This document shows, in pieces, positions 8,292 to 16,249 of a stretch of 64,000 nucleotides of DNA. The notes under the pieces are model-generated. The model searched no databases. It saw nothing but the letters and a program-made list of their open reading frames with translations, and was not told where the DNA came from. Made by a program: the position numbers and the translations under genes. Every line of letters starts with the position of its first letter. Position 1 is the first letter of the stretch. Origin of the DNA: Caballeronia glebae (GTDB taxonomy: Bacteria; Pseudomonadota; Gammaproteobacteria; Burkholderiales; Burkholderiaceae); NCBI RefSeq assembly GCF_001545035.1, contig NZ_FCOJ02000039.1, positions 1 to 64,000 of the forward strand, written 5' to 3'.

Positions 8292-9248
8292 TCAGCGCTG
8301 CACGCGCGCCGGATCGACATCCCAGTAAGGCGGCTCGCCGAACTGAGCCGCGAGAAACTCGATGAACGCGAGCGTCTTCGGCGGCACGAACGCGCGGCTC
8401 GGATACACGGCCCAGATCGCGACGGTTTGCGCGAGCGGGTAATCGTCGAGCAGGGTGACGAGTTCGCCGCTCGCGAGCAGCGGCGCGACGCTCCACGTCG
8501 ATTTCAGCCCAATGCCGATGCCCGCCGCGAGCGCATCGCGGATCACTTCGCCGTTATCCGTCACGATTCGCCCGGACACGCGCACGTCGATCACGCCGGC
8601 CGGCGTGACGAAACTCCAGTCGCGCTGATCGGCGAGGATCACGCATTCGTGGTCCGCGAGATCGGCGGGATGGCGCGGCGTGCCGTGTTCCGCGAGATAC
8701 GCGGGCGAAGCGCACAGCACGCGCCGGTTGCTCGCTAGCTTTTTCGCGACGAGCGTCGAATCCTTCAGCGCGCCGATACGGATCGCGAGGTCGATGCCTT
8801 CATCGACGAGATCGACGACCTGATCGGTCATTCGCAGATCGAGCGTCACGCCGGGAAACTGGCGCAAAAACACGGGTATCAGCGGCGAGATGTGCTGCCG
8901 GCCGAGCGAGGAGGGCATCGTCACGCGTAGCCGCCCGTGCGGATGCGCCCGCGCGCGCCCGACCGATGCGCGCGCGGCTTCGGCGGCGTCGAGCAGTTCG
9001 CGCGCGTGCGCCGCGAAAATCTCGCCTTCCTGCGTGACAGAGACGCGCCGCGTCGTGCGATGCAAAAGTCGCGCGCCGAGCATACGTTCCAGCCCGGCGA
9101 TACGCGCGCTCGCGACCGCCGGCGACAACCCGAACTCCCGCGCCGCCGCGGACAGATTCGCCAGCGCCGCCGCACGCACGAAAAGACCGACGTCCAGCAG
9201 ATCGAGCCGCTCGCGCGTCGCACCGTCCGACCAAGGATCGCTCGCCAT
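8292..9248 (-). CDS. LysR-family transcriptional regulator
   Basis: A 318-residue LysR-type regulator. The winged helix-turn-helix is at about residues 13-72 (FVRAAALANLSAAAREFGLS then RLLHRTTRRVSVTQEG), with a periplasmic-binding-protein-like effector domain after about residue 100. It belongs to the DsdC/CrgA-like subgroup typified by LDLRMTDQVVDLVDEGIDLAIRIG. It is divergent from the oxidoreductase at 9359 with 110 bp between, the usual layout for a LysR protein controlling its neighbour. The inducer is unknown. Confidence 0.9.
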   Translation of the reverse strand: MASDPWSDGATRERLDLLDVGLFVRAAALANLSAAAREFGLSPAVASARIAGLERMLGARLLHRTTRRVSVTQEGEIFAAHARELLDAAEAARASVGRARAHPHGRLRVTMPSSLGRQHISPLIPVFLRQFPGVTLDLRMTDQVVDLVDEGIDLAIRIGALKDSTLVAKKLASNRRVLCASPAYLAEHGTPRHPADLADHECVILADQRDWSFVTPAGVIDVRVSGRIVTDNGEVIRDALAAGIGIGLKSTWSVAPLLASGELVTLLDDYPLAQTVAIWAVYPSRAFVPPKTLAFIEFLAAQFGEPPYWDVDPARVQR

Positions 9249-9358
9249 TCGATGGATTTTCAGAAAAATGTTTCAGTGATTATGGTGGTTTTCGAAAGAC
9301 CGGGCACGCTTTAACATCGAGGCCAGTCCGCACTAATCCACTCAAGACGGAGCAGAAA

Positions 9359-10375
9359 ATGAAAGCCATTGGTCTGACGCGCTACCTTCCGATTTCCGAT
9401 CCCGAGTCGCTTATCGATATCGAGATGACAAAGCCCACGCCCACCGGTCGCGATCTGCTCGTGAAGATCGAGGCGATCGCCGTCAATCCGGTCGACACAA
9501 AAGTACGCGCGCCGAAAGACAAGATCGAGGAAACGCCGCGCGTGCTCGGCTGGGACGCGGCGGGCGTCGTGGAAGCCGTGGGGCCGGACGTGACGCTCTT
9601 CAAGGCCGGCGATGCCGTCTACTATGCGGGCGACATCACGCGTCAGGGCGCGAACAGCGAGTTTCATCTGATCGACGAGCGCATCGTCGGCGCGAAACCG
9701 AAATCGCTCGATTTCACCTGCGCCGCCGCGCTGCCGCTCACGACGATCACCGCGTGGGAAGCGCTGTTCGAGCGGCTGGGCGTGTCGGCGCAAGGCGAGG
9801 ACGCGGGCAAGTCGGTGCTGATCATCGGCGGGGCGGGCGGCGTGGGCTCGATCGGCATTCAGCTCGCCAAGCGTGTCGCGAAGCTTCAGGTGATCGCGAC
9901 GGCATCGCGGCCCGAATCGGCGAAATGGGCCGAGGACCTCGGCGCGGATCACATCGTCAATCACTTCGAGGACATTCCGAAGCAGATGAAGGACATCGGC
10001 TTTGCGCAAGTCGATTACGTGCTGATCTTCAACGACACCGACAAGCATTTTCCCGCCGCCGCCGAAGTCATCAAGCCGCAAGGCGGCATCGCGACGATCG
10101 TCGAGAACGCGAAGCCCGTTGCGGTCGAATTGCTGAAATCGAAGAGCGCGGCGTTTCACTGGGAGTTCATGTTCACGCGCGCGATGTTCAAGACGCCCGA
10201 CATGATCGAGCAACACAAGCTGCTTTCCGAAGTGGCGCGGCTGATCGACGCAGGTACGATCCGCACGACGCTAGGCAAGAATCTCGGCAAGATCGACGCG
10301 GCGAATCTGCGCGAGGCGCATCGCCTGCTGGAAGAAGGGCGCACCGTCGGCAAGCTCGTGTTGACCGGCTTCTGA
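9359..10375 (+). CDS. Zinc-type alcohol dehydrogenase/quinone oxidoreductase family protein
   Basis: A 338-residue medium-chain dehydrogenase/reductase of the zinc-binding alcohol dehydrogenase subfamily that includes quinone reductases. The N-terminal GroES-like half has VNPVDTKVRAP and LGWDAAGVVEAVG. The Rossmann motif is IIGGAGGVGSIGIQLAK. The usual zinc-binding cysteines are absent, so it is probably a zinc-independent NADPH quinone or enone reductase. It is divergent from the LysR gene and likely controlled by it; the spacer carries a repeated TTTCAG. Confidence 0.88.
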   Translation: MKAIGLTRYLPISDPESLIDIEMTKPTPTGRDLLVKIEAIAVNPVDTKVRAPKDKIEETPRVLGWDAAGVVEAVGPDVTLFKAGDAVYYAGDITRQGANSEFHLIDERIVGAKPKSLDFTCAAALPLTTITAWEALFERLGVSAQGEDAGKSVLIIGGAGGVGSIGIQLAKRVAKLQVIATASRPESAKWAEDLGADHIVNHFEDIPKQMKDIGFAQVDYVLIFNDTDKHFPAAAEVIKPQGGIATIVENAKPVAVELLKSKSAAFHWEFMFTRAMFKTPDMIEQHKLLSEVARLIDAGTIRTTLGKNLGKIDAANLREAHRLLEEGRTVGKLVLTGF

Positions 10376-10387
10376 TGGTGTTTGACG

Positions 10388-10402
10388 AACGTCATTGACG
10401 TT
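10388..10402. other. 15-bp palindrome AACGTCA-T-TGACGTT
   Basis: Perfect inverted repeat (7-bp arms, 1-bp centre) 13 bp after the oxidoreductase stop and 128 bp before the next gene. The arms are too close for a terminator hairpin, so a protein-binding site is more likely. No candidate binder is evident. Confidence 0.4.
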
Positions 10403-10529
10403 GCGGCGCACACGGGTATTCCACTAGGATGAGCCAGCAAGCGGGGCGCTAGACTGAATCGGCCCTACAGCATGCTGGCGCTTCGCGGCGCCGGCCTTCC
10501 TTCAAAGCGCTCGATACGGAGGTGGCGGC

Positions 10530-11081
10530 ATGAATCGTCGTTTGATCGTTCGTCGCATCGTTTCCGTCGCCGCGCTCGCGCTGTTCACAGCGACCGCCCA
10601 CGCGACGCCAGGCATCAAGGTTCTCTCCGAAGCGCCCAATGACGGCCCCATCAAGTACACGGTGAAGATGGCGTCGAAGAATTTCGGCAACGAACAGGAA
10701 ACGCGCACCATCCGCTCGGGCCAGACCGATGACTTCACGTGGCAGGGCACCGCGCCGAGCGGCGCGCAAGCGGTGCCGGACGGTTGTCCGCAGGCGGCGT
10801 CGGTGCCGAAGAGCGCGGACGGGCAGGCGGTGCGGCAGGTGCAGATCCGCTTCGCGCCGGTCGTCGCGGACAACGGCTCGGCGAACGTGCAGATCAGCTT
10901 TCGCGCCTACGCGCCGAAGGGCACGAGCAAGGTGACTGTGGGCGGCAAGAGCCTGCAATGTCCCGTCGATAATCGCTTCAGCCAGATCGTGCGCTTTTCC
11001 ATGCCGACTTCCACTGGCTCCAAGAAAACCGTCACGCTCGATGACGGCACGCAGTTGACCGTCACCGCGAGCCGAAAATAA
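10530..11081 (+). CDS. Secreted protein of unknown function
   Basis: A 183-residue protein with a Sec signal peptide: basic MNRRLIVRRI, a hydrophobic core, then AHA-TPG as a likely cleavage site near residue 27. The mature part is rich in Thr, Ser and Lys. It has a single pair of cysteines (PDGCPQ and LQCPVD) that could form one disulfide in the periplasm. A strong ribosome-binding site (GGAGGTGG) precedes ATG. Similar short proteins are common in Burkholderia; no function can be assigned. Confidence 0.8.
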   Translation: MNRRLIVRRIVSVAALALFTATAHATPGIKVLSEAPNDGPIKYTVKMASKNFGNEQETRTIRSGQTDDFTWQGTAPSGAQAVPDGCPQAASVPKSADGQAVRQVQIRFAPVVADNGSANVQISFRAYAPKGTSKVTVGGKSLQCPVDNRFSQIVRFSMPTSTGSKKTVTLDDGTQLTVTASRK

Positions 11082-11089
11082 TCGTCCGG

Positions 11090-11118
11090 CGCGCTGGCCT
11101 TGTCCGGCGCGTTTTTTT
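11090..11118 (+). terminator. Intrinsic terminator of the secreted-protein gene
   Basis: Stem CGCGCTGG (11090-11097) with CCGGCGCG (11104-11111, one G-T pair), followed immediately by seven Ts (11112-11118). It starts 8 bp after the stop codon. Confidence 0.8.
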
Positions 11119-11388
11119 AAAGGCCGGCTATGCAACTAACGGTCTTTAATTGTGGGATCCGCAGACTGCTTGCTCCGGTTCACCGTCAGTAAAGCTTACA
11201 GATGGCGGGCGCGAAACGCGTCGCGATTAAACGCCATCCGCCCGACGCGGCTTGCATCCGCACGCTCGCGCCGCTTGGCACGCTTCGTGCGATTCTCGTC
11301 GATACCGCGCTGAAAACCGCGCGCATAAACGCTCGACGCACTATCCGAAGCGTATCCATCGATTCGATCCGAAAGCGAAGGTGCCGCG
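11119..11388. other. Leader region of ku, no gene seen
   Basis: The region between the terminator and ku holds an open frame on the plus strand that overlaps ku out of frame and has no family features. It lacks long repeats. It probably carries the ku promoter, but I cannot place -35/-10 boxes with confidence. Confidence 0.4.
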
Positions 11389-12318
11389 ATGCCGCACATG
11401 ATCTGGAAGGGCGCGATCAGCTTTGGGCTGGTCCACGTGCCCGTGCAACTCTATCCGGCGACGCAGTCGGAGAAGGTCGGCTTCAATCTGCTCGACAAGC
11501 GCTCAATGGATCCGATCGGCTACAAGCAGATCAACAAGAACACGGGCAAGGAAGTCACGCGCGACAACATCGTGCGCGGCTTCGAATACGAGAAGGGCAA
11601 GTACGTCGTGATGACCGACGCCGAGATTCGCGCGGCCAATCCGGAATCGACGCAGACGGTCGACATTCTCGCGTTCGTCGATGCACCCGAAATCTCGTTT
11701 CTCTCGCTCGATACGCCTTATTACCTCGCGCCCGACCGCAAAGGCGAAAAGGTCTACGCGCTCCTTCGCGATGCGCTCAAGGACACCGGCAAGGTCGGCA
11801 TCGCGAGCGTCGTGCTGCACAACAAGCAGCATCTGGCAGCGCTCATTCCCGTCGGTCCCGCGCTTGCGCTCAACACGCTGCGCTGGGGCGACGAAGTGCG
11901 CGACTTCGGCCAGTTCAAGTTTCCGGACGAAGACACGAAGAAGGCCGGCGTCGCGCCGAAGGAACTGGAGATGGCCAAGCGCCTTATCGACGACATGAGC
12001 GACACGTGGGACCCGGCGAAGTATCACGACACCTTCAAGGACGACATCATGGCGCTCGTCGACCGGAAGGTGAAGGAAGGCAAGGTCGCCGAGGTGATGA
12101 AAATCGACGAGGGCGGCGAGGAGAAATCATCGGCCGACATTCTCGACTTGTCGGAACTGCTCAAGCGCAGTCTGAAGAAAGGCGGCGCGGCAAAACGCGG
12201 CGGCAAGGCCGCGCAATCCGGCGACGATTCGGGCGACTCGGGCGACGATTCAGGCGAAACAAGCGGCGAGGAACCCGCGCGTCCCGCGCGCAAGACGACG
12301 CGCCGCAAACGCGCATGA
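11389..12318 (+). CDS. ku: Non-homologous end-joining protein Ku
   Basis: A 309-residue bacterial Ku that binds DNA double-strand ends as a homodimer and recruits LigD. The family opening HMIWKGAISFGLVHVPVQLYP is at residues 3-23. The Ku core continues through VRDFGQF to about residue 240. The C-terminal about 60 residues form a low-complexity Ser/Gly/Asp linker (GDDSGDSGDDSGE) ending in a basic KTTRRKRA tail, typical of DNA-end-threading C-termini. It lies 45 bp before ligD in the same direction, the classic two-gene NHEJ operon. Confidence 0.95.
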   Translation: MPHMIWKGAISFGLVHVPVQLYPATQSEKVGFNLLDKRSMDPIGYKQINKNTGKEVTRDNIVRGFEYEKGKYVVMTDAEIRAANPESTQTVDILAFVDAPEISFLSLDTPYYLAPDRKGEKVYALLRDALKDTGKVGIASVVLHNKQHLAALIPVGPALALNTLRWGDEVRDFGQFKFPDEDTKKAGVAPKELEMAKRLIDDMSDTWDPAKYHDTFKDDIMALVDRKVKEGKVAEVMKIDEGGEEKSSADILDLSELLKRSLKKGGAAKRGGKAAQSGDDSGDSGDDSGETSGEEPARPARKTTRRKRA

Positions 12319-12363
12319 GCGCACGCGTCACGACCACGAGTCACGAGTCACGACTAGACGAAG

Positions 12364-15090
12364 ATGGCTGAGAAACTCGAAACCTATCAACGGATGCGGC
12401 GTTTCGACAACACGCCGGAGCCGTCCGGAGCCGCGAAGCGCAGTGCGCGCGCGAAGAAGTCCGCGCAGAACGCGTTGTCCTTCGTGATCCAGGAACACGA
12501 CGCCCGCCGCCTGCATTACGACTTCCGTCTGGAACTCGACGGCACGCTCAAATCATGGGCGGTGCCTAAAGGCCCGAGCCTCGATCCATCGGTGAAGCGG
12601 CTCGCGGTGCATGTCGAGGATCATCCGCTCGACTACGGCTCGTTCGAAGGCGACATTCCCGAGGGCAATTACGGCGCGGGCAGCGTCATCGTGTGGGATC
12701 GCGGGACCTGGGCGCCGCAATCGGGCAGCGTCGAGGACGCGGCGCGCGAGTACGCAAAGGGCAAGCTCAAGTTCACGCTCGACGGTGAAAAGCTGCACGG
12801 CGGCTGGACGCTCGTGAAGAGCCACATGCGCGGCAGCGGCGACAAGGAGCAGTGGCTGCTCATCAAGGAACGCGACGACGAAGCGCGCCCCGAAGCCGAG
12901 TACGACATCCTGCTAAAAAAGCCCGGCAGTGTGATGTCCGACTCGCTCGGTGCGCGCGACGAGAGCGGTGCTGTACGCGAGCGCGGCGAACGCAAGGCGA
13001 GCGCGAAAAAAGCCCCGGCGCGCAAGGTGACGGCGAAAGAGCCGAAAGAGCCGAAAGCGGGGAAAGAGTCGAGCGGTCACGCGCATCCGGATATCGTCGC
13101 GAATCGCAACGCCGAATCGTTGCGCACGTTGTCGCACGAACCGGCGATCGAAGGTGCGGTCAAGGCGAAACTGCCCGCGACCTTCAAGCCGCAGCTCGCG
13201 ACGCTCGTCGATGCCGCGCCGCCCGGAGATGATTGGGGATACGAAATAAAATTCGACGGCTATCGCGTGCTCGTACGCATCGAGGCGGTCAAAGGCAAGC
13301 GCGAGGTTCGCATCTACACGCGCAACGGCAACGACTGGACCGCGAAATTCTCGAAGCAGGTGAAGGCGCTCGACGGACTCGATATCGAAAGCGGCTGGCT
13401 CGACGGCGAAGCCGTGGTGCTCGACGAGCGCGGCCTGCCCGATTTTCAGGCGCTGCAGAACGCTTTCGATGTGGGACGTCCGCAGGACATCGTCGTGTAT
13501 TTTTTCGACGTGCCGTATCTGAACGGCTACGACCTTCGCAACGTGCCGCTCGTGCAGCGTCGCGCGATCCTGAAGGCAATCATCGAACCGCTCGACGATC
13601 CGGTGCTGCGCTATTCGCAGGACTTCGCCTTTCACGCCGAGGACCTTCTGAAGAGCGCTTGCGACATGGCGCTAGAAGGCATCATCGGCAAGCGAATCGA
13701 CAGCACGTATGTGTCGGGGCGAAGTGCGTCGTGGATCAAGCTCAAGTGCAGACGCCGCCAGGAGTTCGTGATCGGCGGCTATTCGGAACCATCGGGCAGC
13801 CGCGGGCAGTTCGGCGCGCTGCTGCTCGGCGTCTACGACACGCACGGCAAATTGCAGTACGCCGGACGCGTCGGCAGCGGCTTCGATCACGCGACGCTCG
13901 CCGCGGTGAAGAAGGAACTCGACAAGCGCGAGACACGGCGCATGCCCTTTGCAAGCGAGCCGCAGGAACGCAGCCGCACGCCGGTGCATTGGGTGAAGCC
14001 CGAACTCGTGGCCGAATGCAATTTCGCGGAATGGACCAAGGAGCGCATCGTGCGACAAGCATCGTTCGTCAGTCTGCGTGACGATAAACCCGCGCGTCAG
14101 ATCGTGAAGGAAGAGCCTGCATCGGCGAAGAAAGTGGCAGTGAAGACGGCCGCTAAAAAAACATCGGCGACCAAGGCGCGCGCAAGTTCGGCCGAAATCG
14201 AAGGCGTGAAGATCAGTCATCCCGAACGTGTGATCGACAAATCGACGGGCCGGACCAAGATCGACGTCGTCGAGTATTACGCGTCGGTCGCCGAGTGGAT
14301 GCTGCCGCATCTGAAGGACCGCCCGGTGTCGCTCGTGCGCGCGCCGGACGATATCGGCGGCGAGTTGTTCTTTCAGAAGCACAGCGCGAAGCTCGCGATT
14401 CCGCACATCACGCAACATGCCGATATCGATCCGGGCCATCCGCCGCTGCTCACGATCGAATCGCCGCAGGCGCTCGTCGGCACGGCGCAGATGGGCACGA
14501 TCGAATTGCACACGTGGAACGCGGTGGCGTCGAACATCGAAAAGCCGGATCGGATGGTATTCGATCTCGATCCCGGCGAAGGCGTCGGCTGGGAACGCAT
14601 GATCGAGGCCGCGAAGCTCACGAAGGATCTGCTCGTCGAACTCGGGCTCACCTCGTTCTGCAAGACGAGTGGCGGCAAAGGCTTTCATGTCGTCGTGCCG
14701 CTCGCGAAGCAAGCGAGCTGGGACGTCATGAAGGACTTCTCGCAGGCCGTCGCGCAGCACATGGCGAGCACGCTGCCCAAGCTCTTCTCCGCGAAGATGG
14801 GCATGCAGAATCGCAAGGGCAAGATTTTCATCGACTATCTGCGCAACAACCGCGGGTCTAGCACGGTCGCGGCTTTCTCGCTGCGAGCGCGGCCCGGGCT
14901 CGGCGCTTCGATGCCGCTTGCGTGGGACGAGGTCGATAGCGTTACGAGCGGCGATCAATGGCATATCGGCAACGTGCGCGAGCGGCTCGATGCGTTGAAG
15001 GGCGATCCGTGGGCCGGCTATGACAAGGCCCGTCAACGGCTCACGGCGGAGATGAAGAAGCGGCTCGGCATTAACGCATCGCGCAAGTGA
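12364..15090 (+). CDS. ligD: ATP-dependent DNA ligase LigD (phosphoesterase-ligase-polymerase)
   Basis: A 908-residue NHEJ repair enzyme with all three domains. An N-terminal 3'-phosphoesterase (about 35-190) has HDARRLHYDFRLELDG and the EGNYGAGSV segment. The central ATP-dependent ligase has the adenylation lysine K296 in EIKFDGYR. The C-terminal AEP-type polymerase (about 625-900) has metal ligands D734/D736 in FDLDPG and SGGKGFHVVVPL. Two Lys/Ala-rich linkers (about 210-240 and 585-610) separate the domains. This PE-Lig-Pol order is the Burkholderia/Pseudomonas arrangement; mycobacteria differ. It is co-oriented with ku and followed after 21 bp by a small hydrophilic gene. Confidence 0.95.
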   Translation: MAEKLETYQRMRRFDNTPEPSGAAKRSARAKKSAQNALSFVIQEHDARRLHYDFRLELDGTLKSWAVPKGPSLDPSVKRLAVHVEDHPLDYGSFEGDIPEGNYGAGSVIVWDRGTWAPQSGSVEDAAREYAKGKLKFTLDGEKLHGGWTLVKSHMRGSGDKEQWLLIKERDDEARPEAEYDILLKKPGSVMSDSLGARDESGAVRERGERKASAKKAPARKVTAKEPKEPKAGKESSGHAHPDIVANRNAESLRTLSHEPAIEGAVKAKLPATFKPQLATLVDAAPPGDDWGYEIKFDGYRVLVRIEAVKGKREVRIYTRNGNDWTAKFSKQVKALDGLDIESGWLDGEAVVLDERGLPDFQALQNAFDVGRPQDIVVYFFDVPYLNGYDLRNVPLVQRRAILKAIIEPLDDPVLRYSQDFAFHAEDLLKSACDMALEGIIGKRIDSTYVSGRSASWIKLKCRRRQEFVIGGYSEPSGSRGQFGALLLGVYDTHGKLQYAGRVGSGFDHATLAAVKKELDKRETRRMPFASEPQERSRTPVHWVKPELVAECNFAEWTKERIVRQASFVSLRDDKPARQIVKEEPASAKKVAVKTAAKKTSATKARASSAEIEGVKISHPERVIDKSTGRTKIDVVEYYASVAEWMLPHLKDRPVSLVRAPDDIGGELFFQKHSAKLAIPHITQHADIDPGHPPLLTIESPQALVGTAQMGTIELHTWNAVASNIEKPDRMVFDLDPGEGVGWERMIEAAKLTKDLLVELGLTSFCKTSGGKGFHVVVPLAKQASWDVMKDFSQAVAQHMASTLPKLFSAKMGMQNRKGKIFIDYLRNNRGSSTVAAFSLRARPGLGASMPLAWDEVDSVTSGDQWHIGNVRERLDALKGDPWAGYDKARQRLTAEMKKRLGINASRK

Positions 15091-15111
15091 GCGTTCACTC
15101 AGGAGACGATC

Positions 15112-15414
15112 ATGAAGCAGTCGAACACAGCGCCCGAAAGCGTGCCCGAACGCGGACGCGAACTGGCGAGCAAGGACCACGAGAAGCAGGCGCGCGACGA
15201 TGCGTCGAACGCGCCGCTGCCTCACGAAGCGGATCAGAACGTCGAATCGCAGCACGAACATGACGCGCGCGATGTCGGCAAGCAGGCGCACGAGGACATC
15301 GAACGCGGTCTCGTCGATACTGATCGCCGGGGCGGCGGCGACTATCAACGCGACACGCAGCGCGACGAACACGCGAATGTGAACAGCGACGAAGGCGGGG
15401 CGCGGAAGCCTTGA
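15112..15414 (+). CDS. Small hydrophilic, probably disordered protein downstream of ligD
   Basis: A 100-residue protein with a strong ribosome-binding site (CAGGAGACG) before ATG. It is dominated by Asp, Glu, Arg, His, Gln and Asn. It has no cysteine or tryptophan and almost no hydrophobic residues, so it is probably intrinsically unfolded. It starts 21 bp after ligD and is likely part of the NHEJ transcript. No domain is recognised. A stress-protective or repair-accessory role is speculation from position. Confidence 0.65.
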   Translation: MKQSNTAPESVPERGRELASKDHEKQARDDASNAPLPHEADQNVESQHEHDARDVGKQAHEDIERGLVDTDRRGGGDYQRDTQRDEHANVNSDEGGARKP

Positions 15415-15619
15415 ACCGAACGGTGAAAAGCCCTTCGCGGATGGCACCGCACGGGCCGCTTGCGTAGAATGAATCGTTGATCGTGAGCGGGTTTCGAACG
15501 CGACGTTTGCCGCGTTTCTTCTACCGATGCGCGCATTGCATGACCCGCGCCGCCCGGTAAGCCCTTCCGATGTCTGCATCCCATGACCGCCTCACGGCCC
15601 GAAGCCCACACAACGGAAC

Positions 15620-16249
15620 ATGCCACTCGACCTTCTGTCCCGTTTGAAGAACGAAACCGCCGCGTGTCACGCGCGGCTTGAGAATGCGCTCGACCTGATG
15701 CGGGACGACCTTCAACGCGACGAATACATCGCGCTGCTAGAACGATTCCACGGCTATGTCGCGCCGTGGGAAGATGCGGCGGCCGCGTGCATGCCGGCAT
15801 CGCTCGCTGACTTCTTCGATGCGCGCCGCAAGACGCCGCTGCTCGTCGCCGATCTTGTCGCGCTGACGGGTGAAAAGCGCTCATCCGGATCGCTGCCGCA
15901 AGCCGATTCGCATCATGACCTGCCGCGCATGCATAACATCGGCGATGCATTCGGCTCGATGTACGTGATGGAAGGCAGCACGCTCGGCGGACGCTTCATC
16001 GCGCCGCATGTCGCCGAGCGTCTCGATCTTGCGCCCGGCATCGGCAACGCGTATTTCGACGGCTACGGGCCGCGCACGGGCAGCATGTGGAACGCGTTTC
16101 GCGAGACGGCGGTGGCGAGCGTGCCCGAACGCGATTACGACGATGCGGTGAAGGCCGCCATCTCGACCTTCGAAACTCTGCATGCGTGGCTGTGCCCCGA
16201 AGCAGTCGAGGCCGATTCTTCGCAACCGGCGCGGGGAGCGGCTTTATGA
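15620..16249 (+). CDS. bphO: Biliverdin-producing heme oxygenase BphO
   Basis: A 209-residue heme oxygenase of the bacteriophytochrome-linked type. It opens heme to biliverdin IX-alpha, the phytochrome chromophore. The proximal histidine is in the N-terminal ETAACHARLENAL segment. The distal helix glycines are in GSMYVMEGSTLGG, followed by the GYGPRTGSMW block characteristic of BphO. Its TGA overlaps the ATG of bphP by 4 bp (ATGA), implying translational coupling so that chromophore and apoprotein are made together. Confidence 0.9.
   Translation: MPLDLLSRLKNETAACHARLENALDLMRDDLQRDEYIALLERFHGYVAPWEDAAAACMPASLADFFDARRKTPLLVADLVALTGEKRSSGSLPQADSHHDLPRMHNIGDAFGSMYVMEGSTLGGRFIAPHVAERLDLAPGIGNAYFDGYGPRTGSMWNAFRETAVASVPERDYDDAVKAAISTFETLHAWLCPEAVEADSSQPARGAAL

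Noticed and set aside
12336..12360. Short direct repeat (CACGAGT/TCACGAC) between ku and ligD
   Set aside because: Only about three 7-bp units; too short to call an element.
11202..12371. A 389-codon plus-strand frame overlapping ku
   Set aside because: Ku is clearly coded in another frame and this translation is low-complexity Arg/Gly.
13672..15579. A 635-codon minus-strand frame across ligD
   Set aside because: Fully antisense to a strong ligD and the small gene; no family features.
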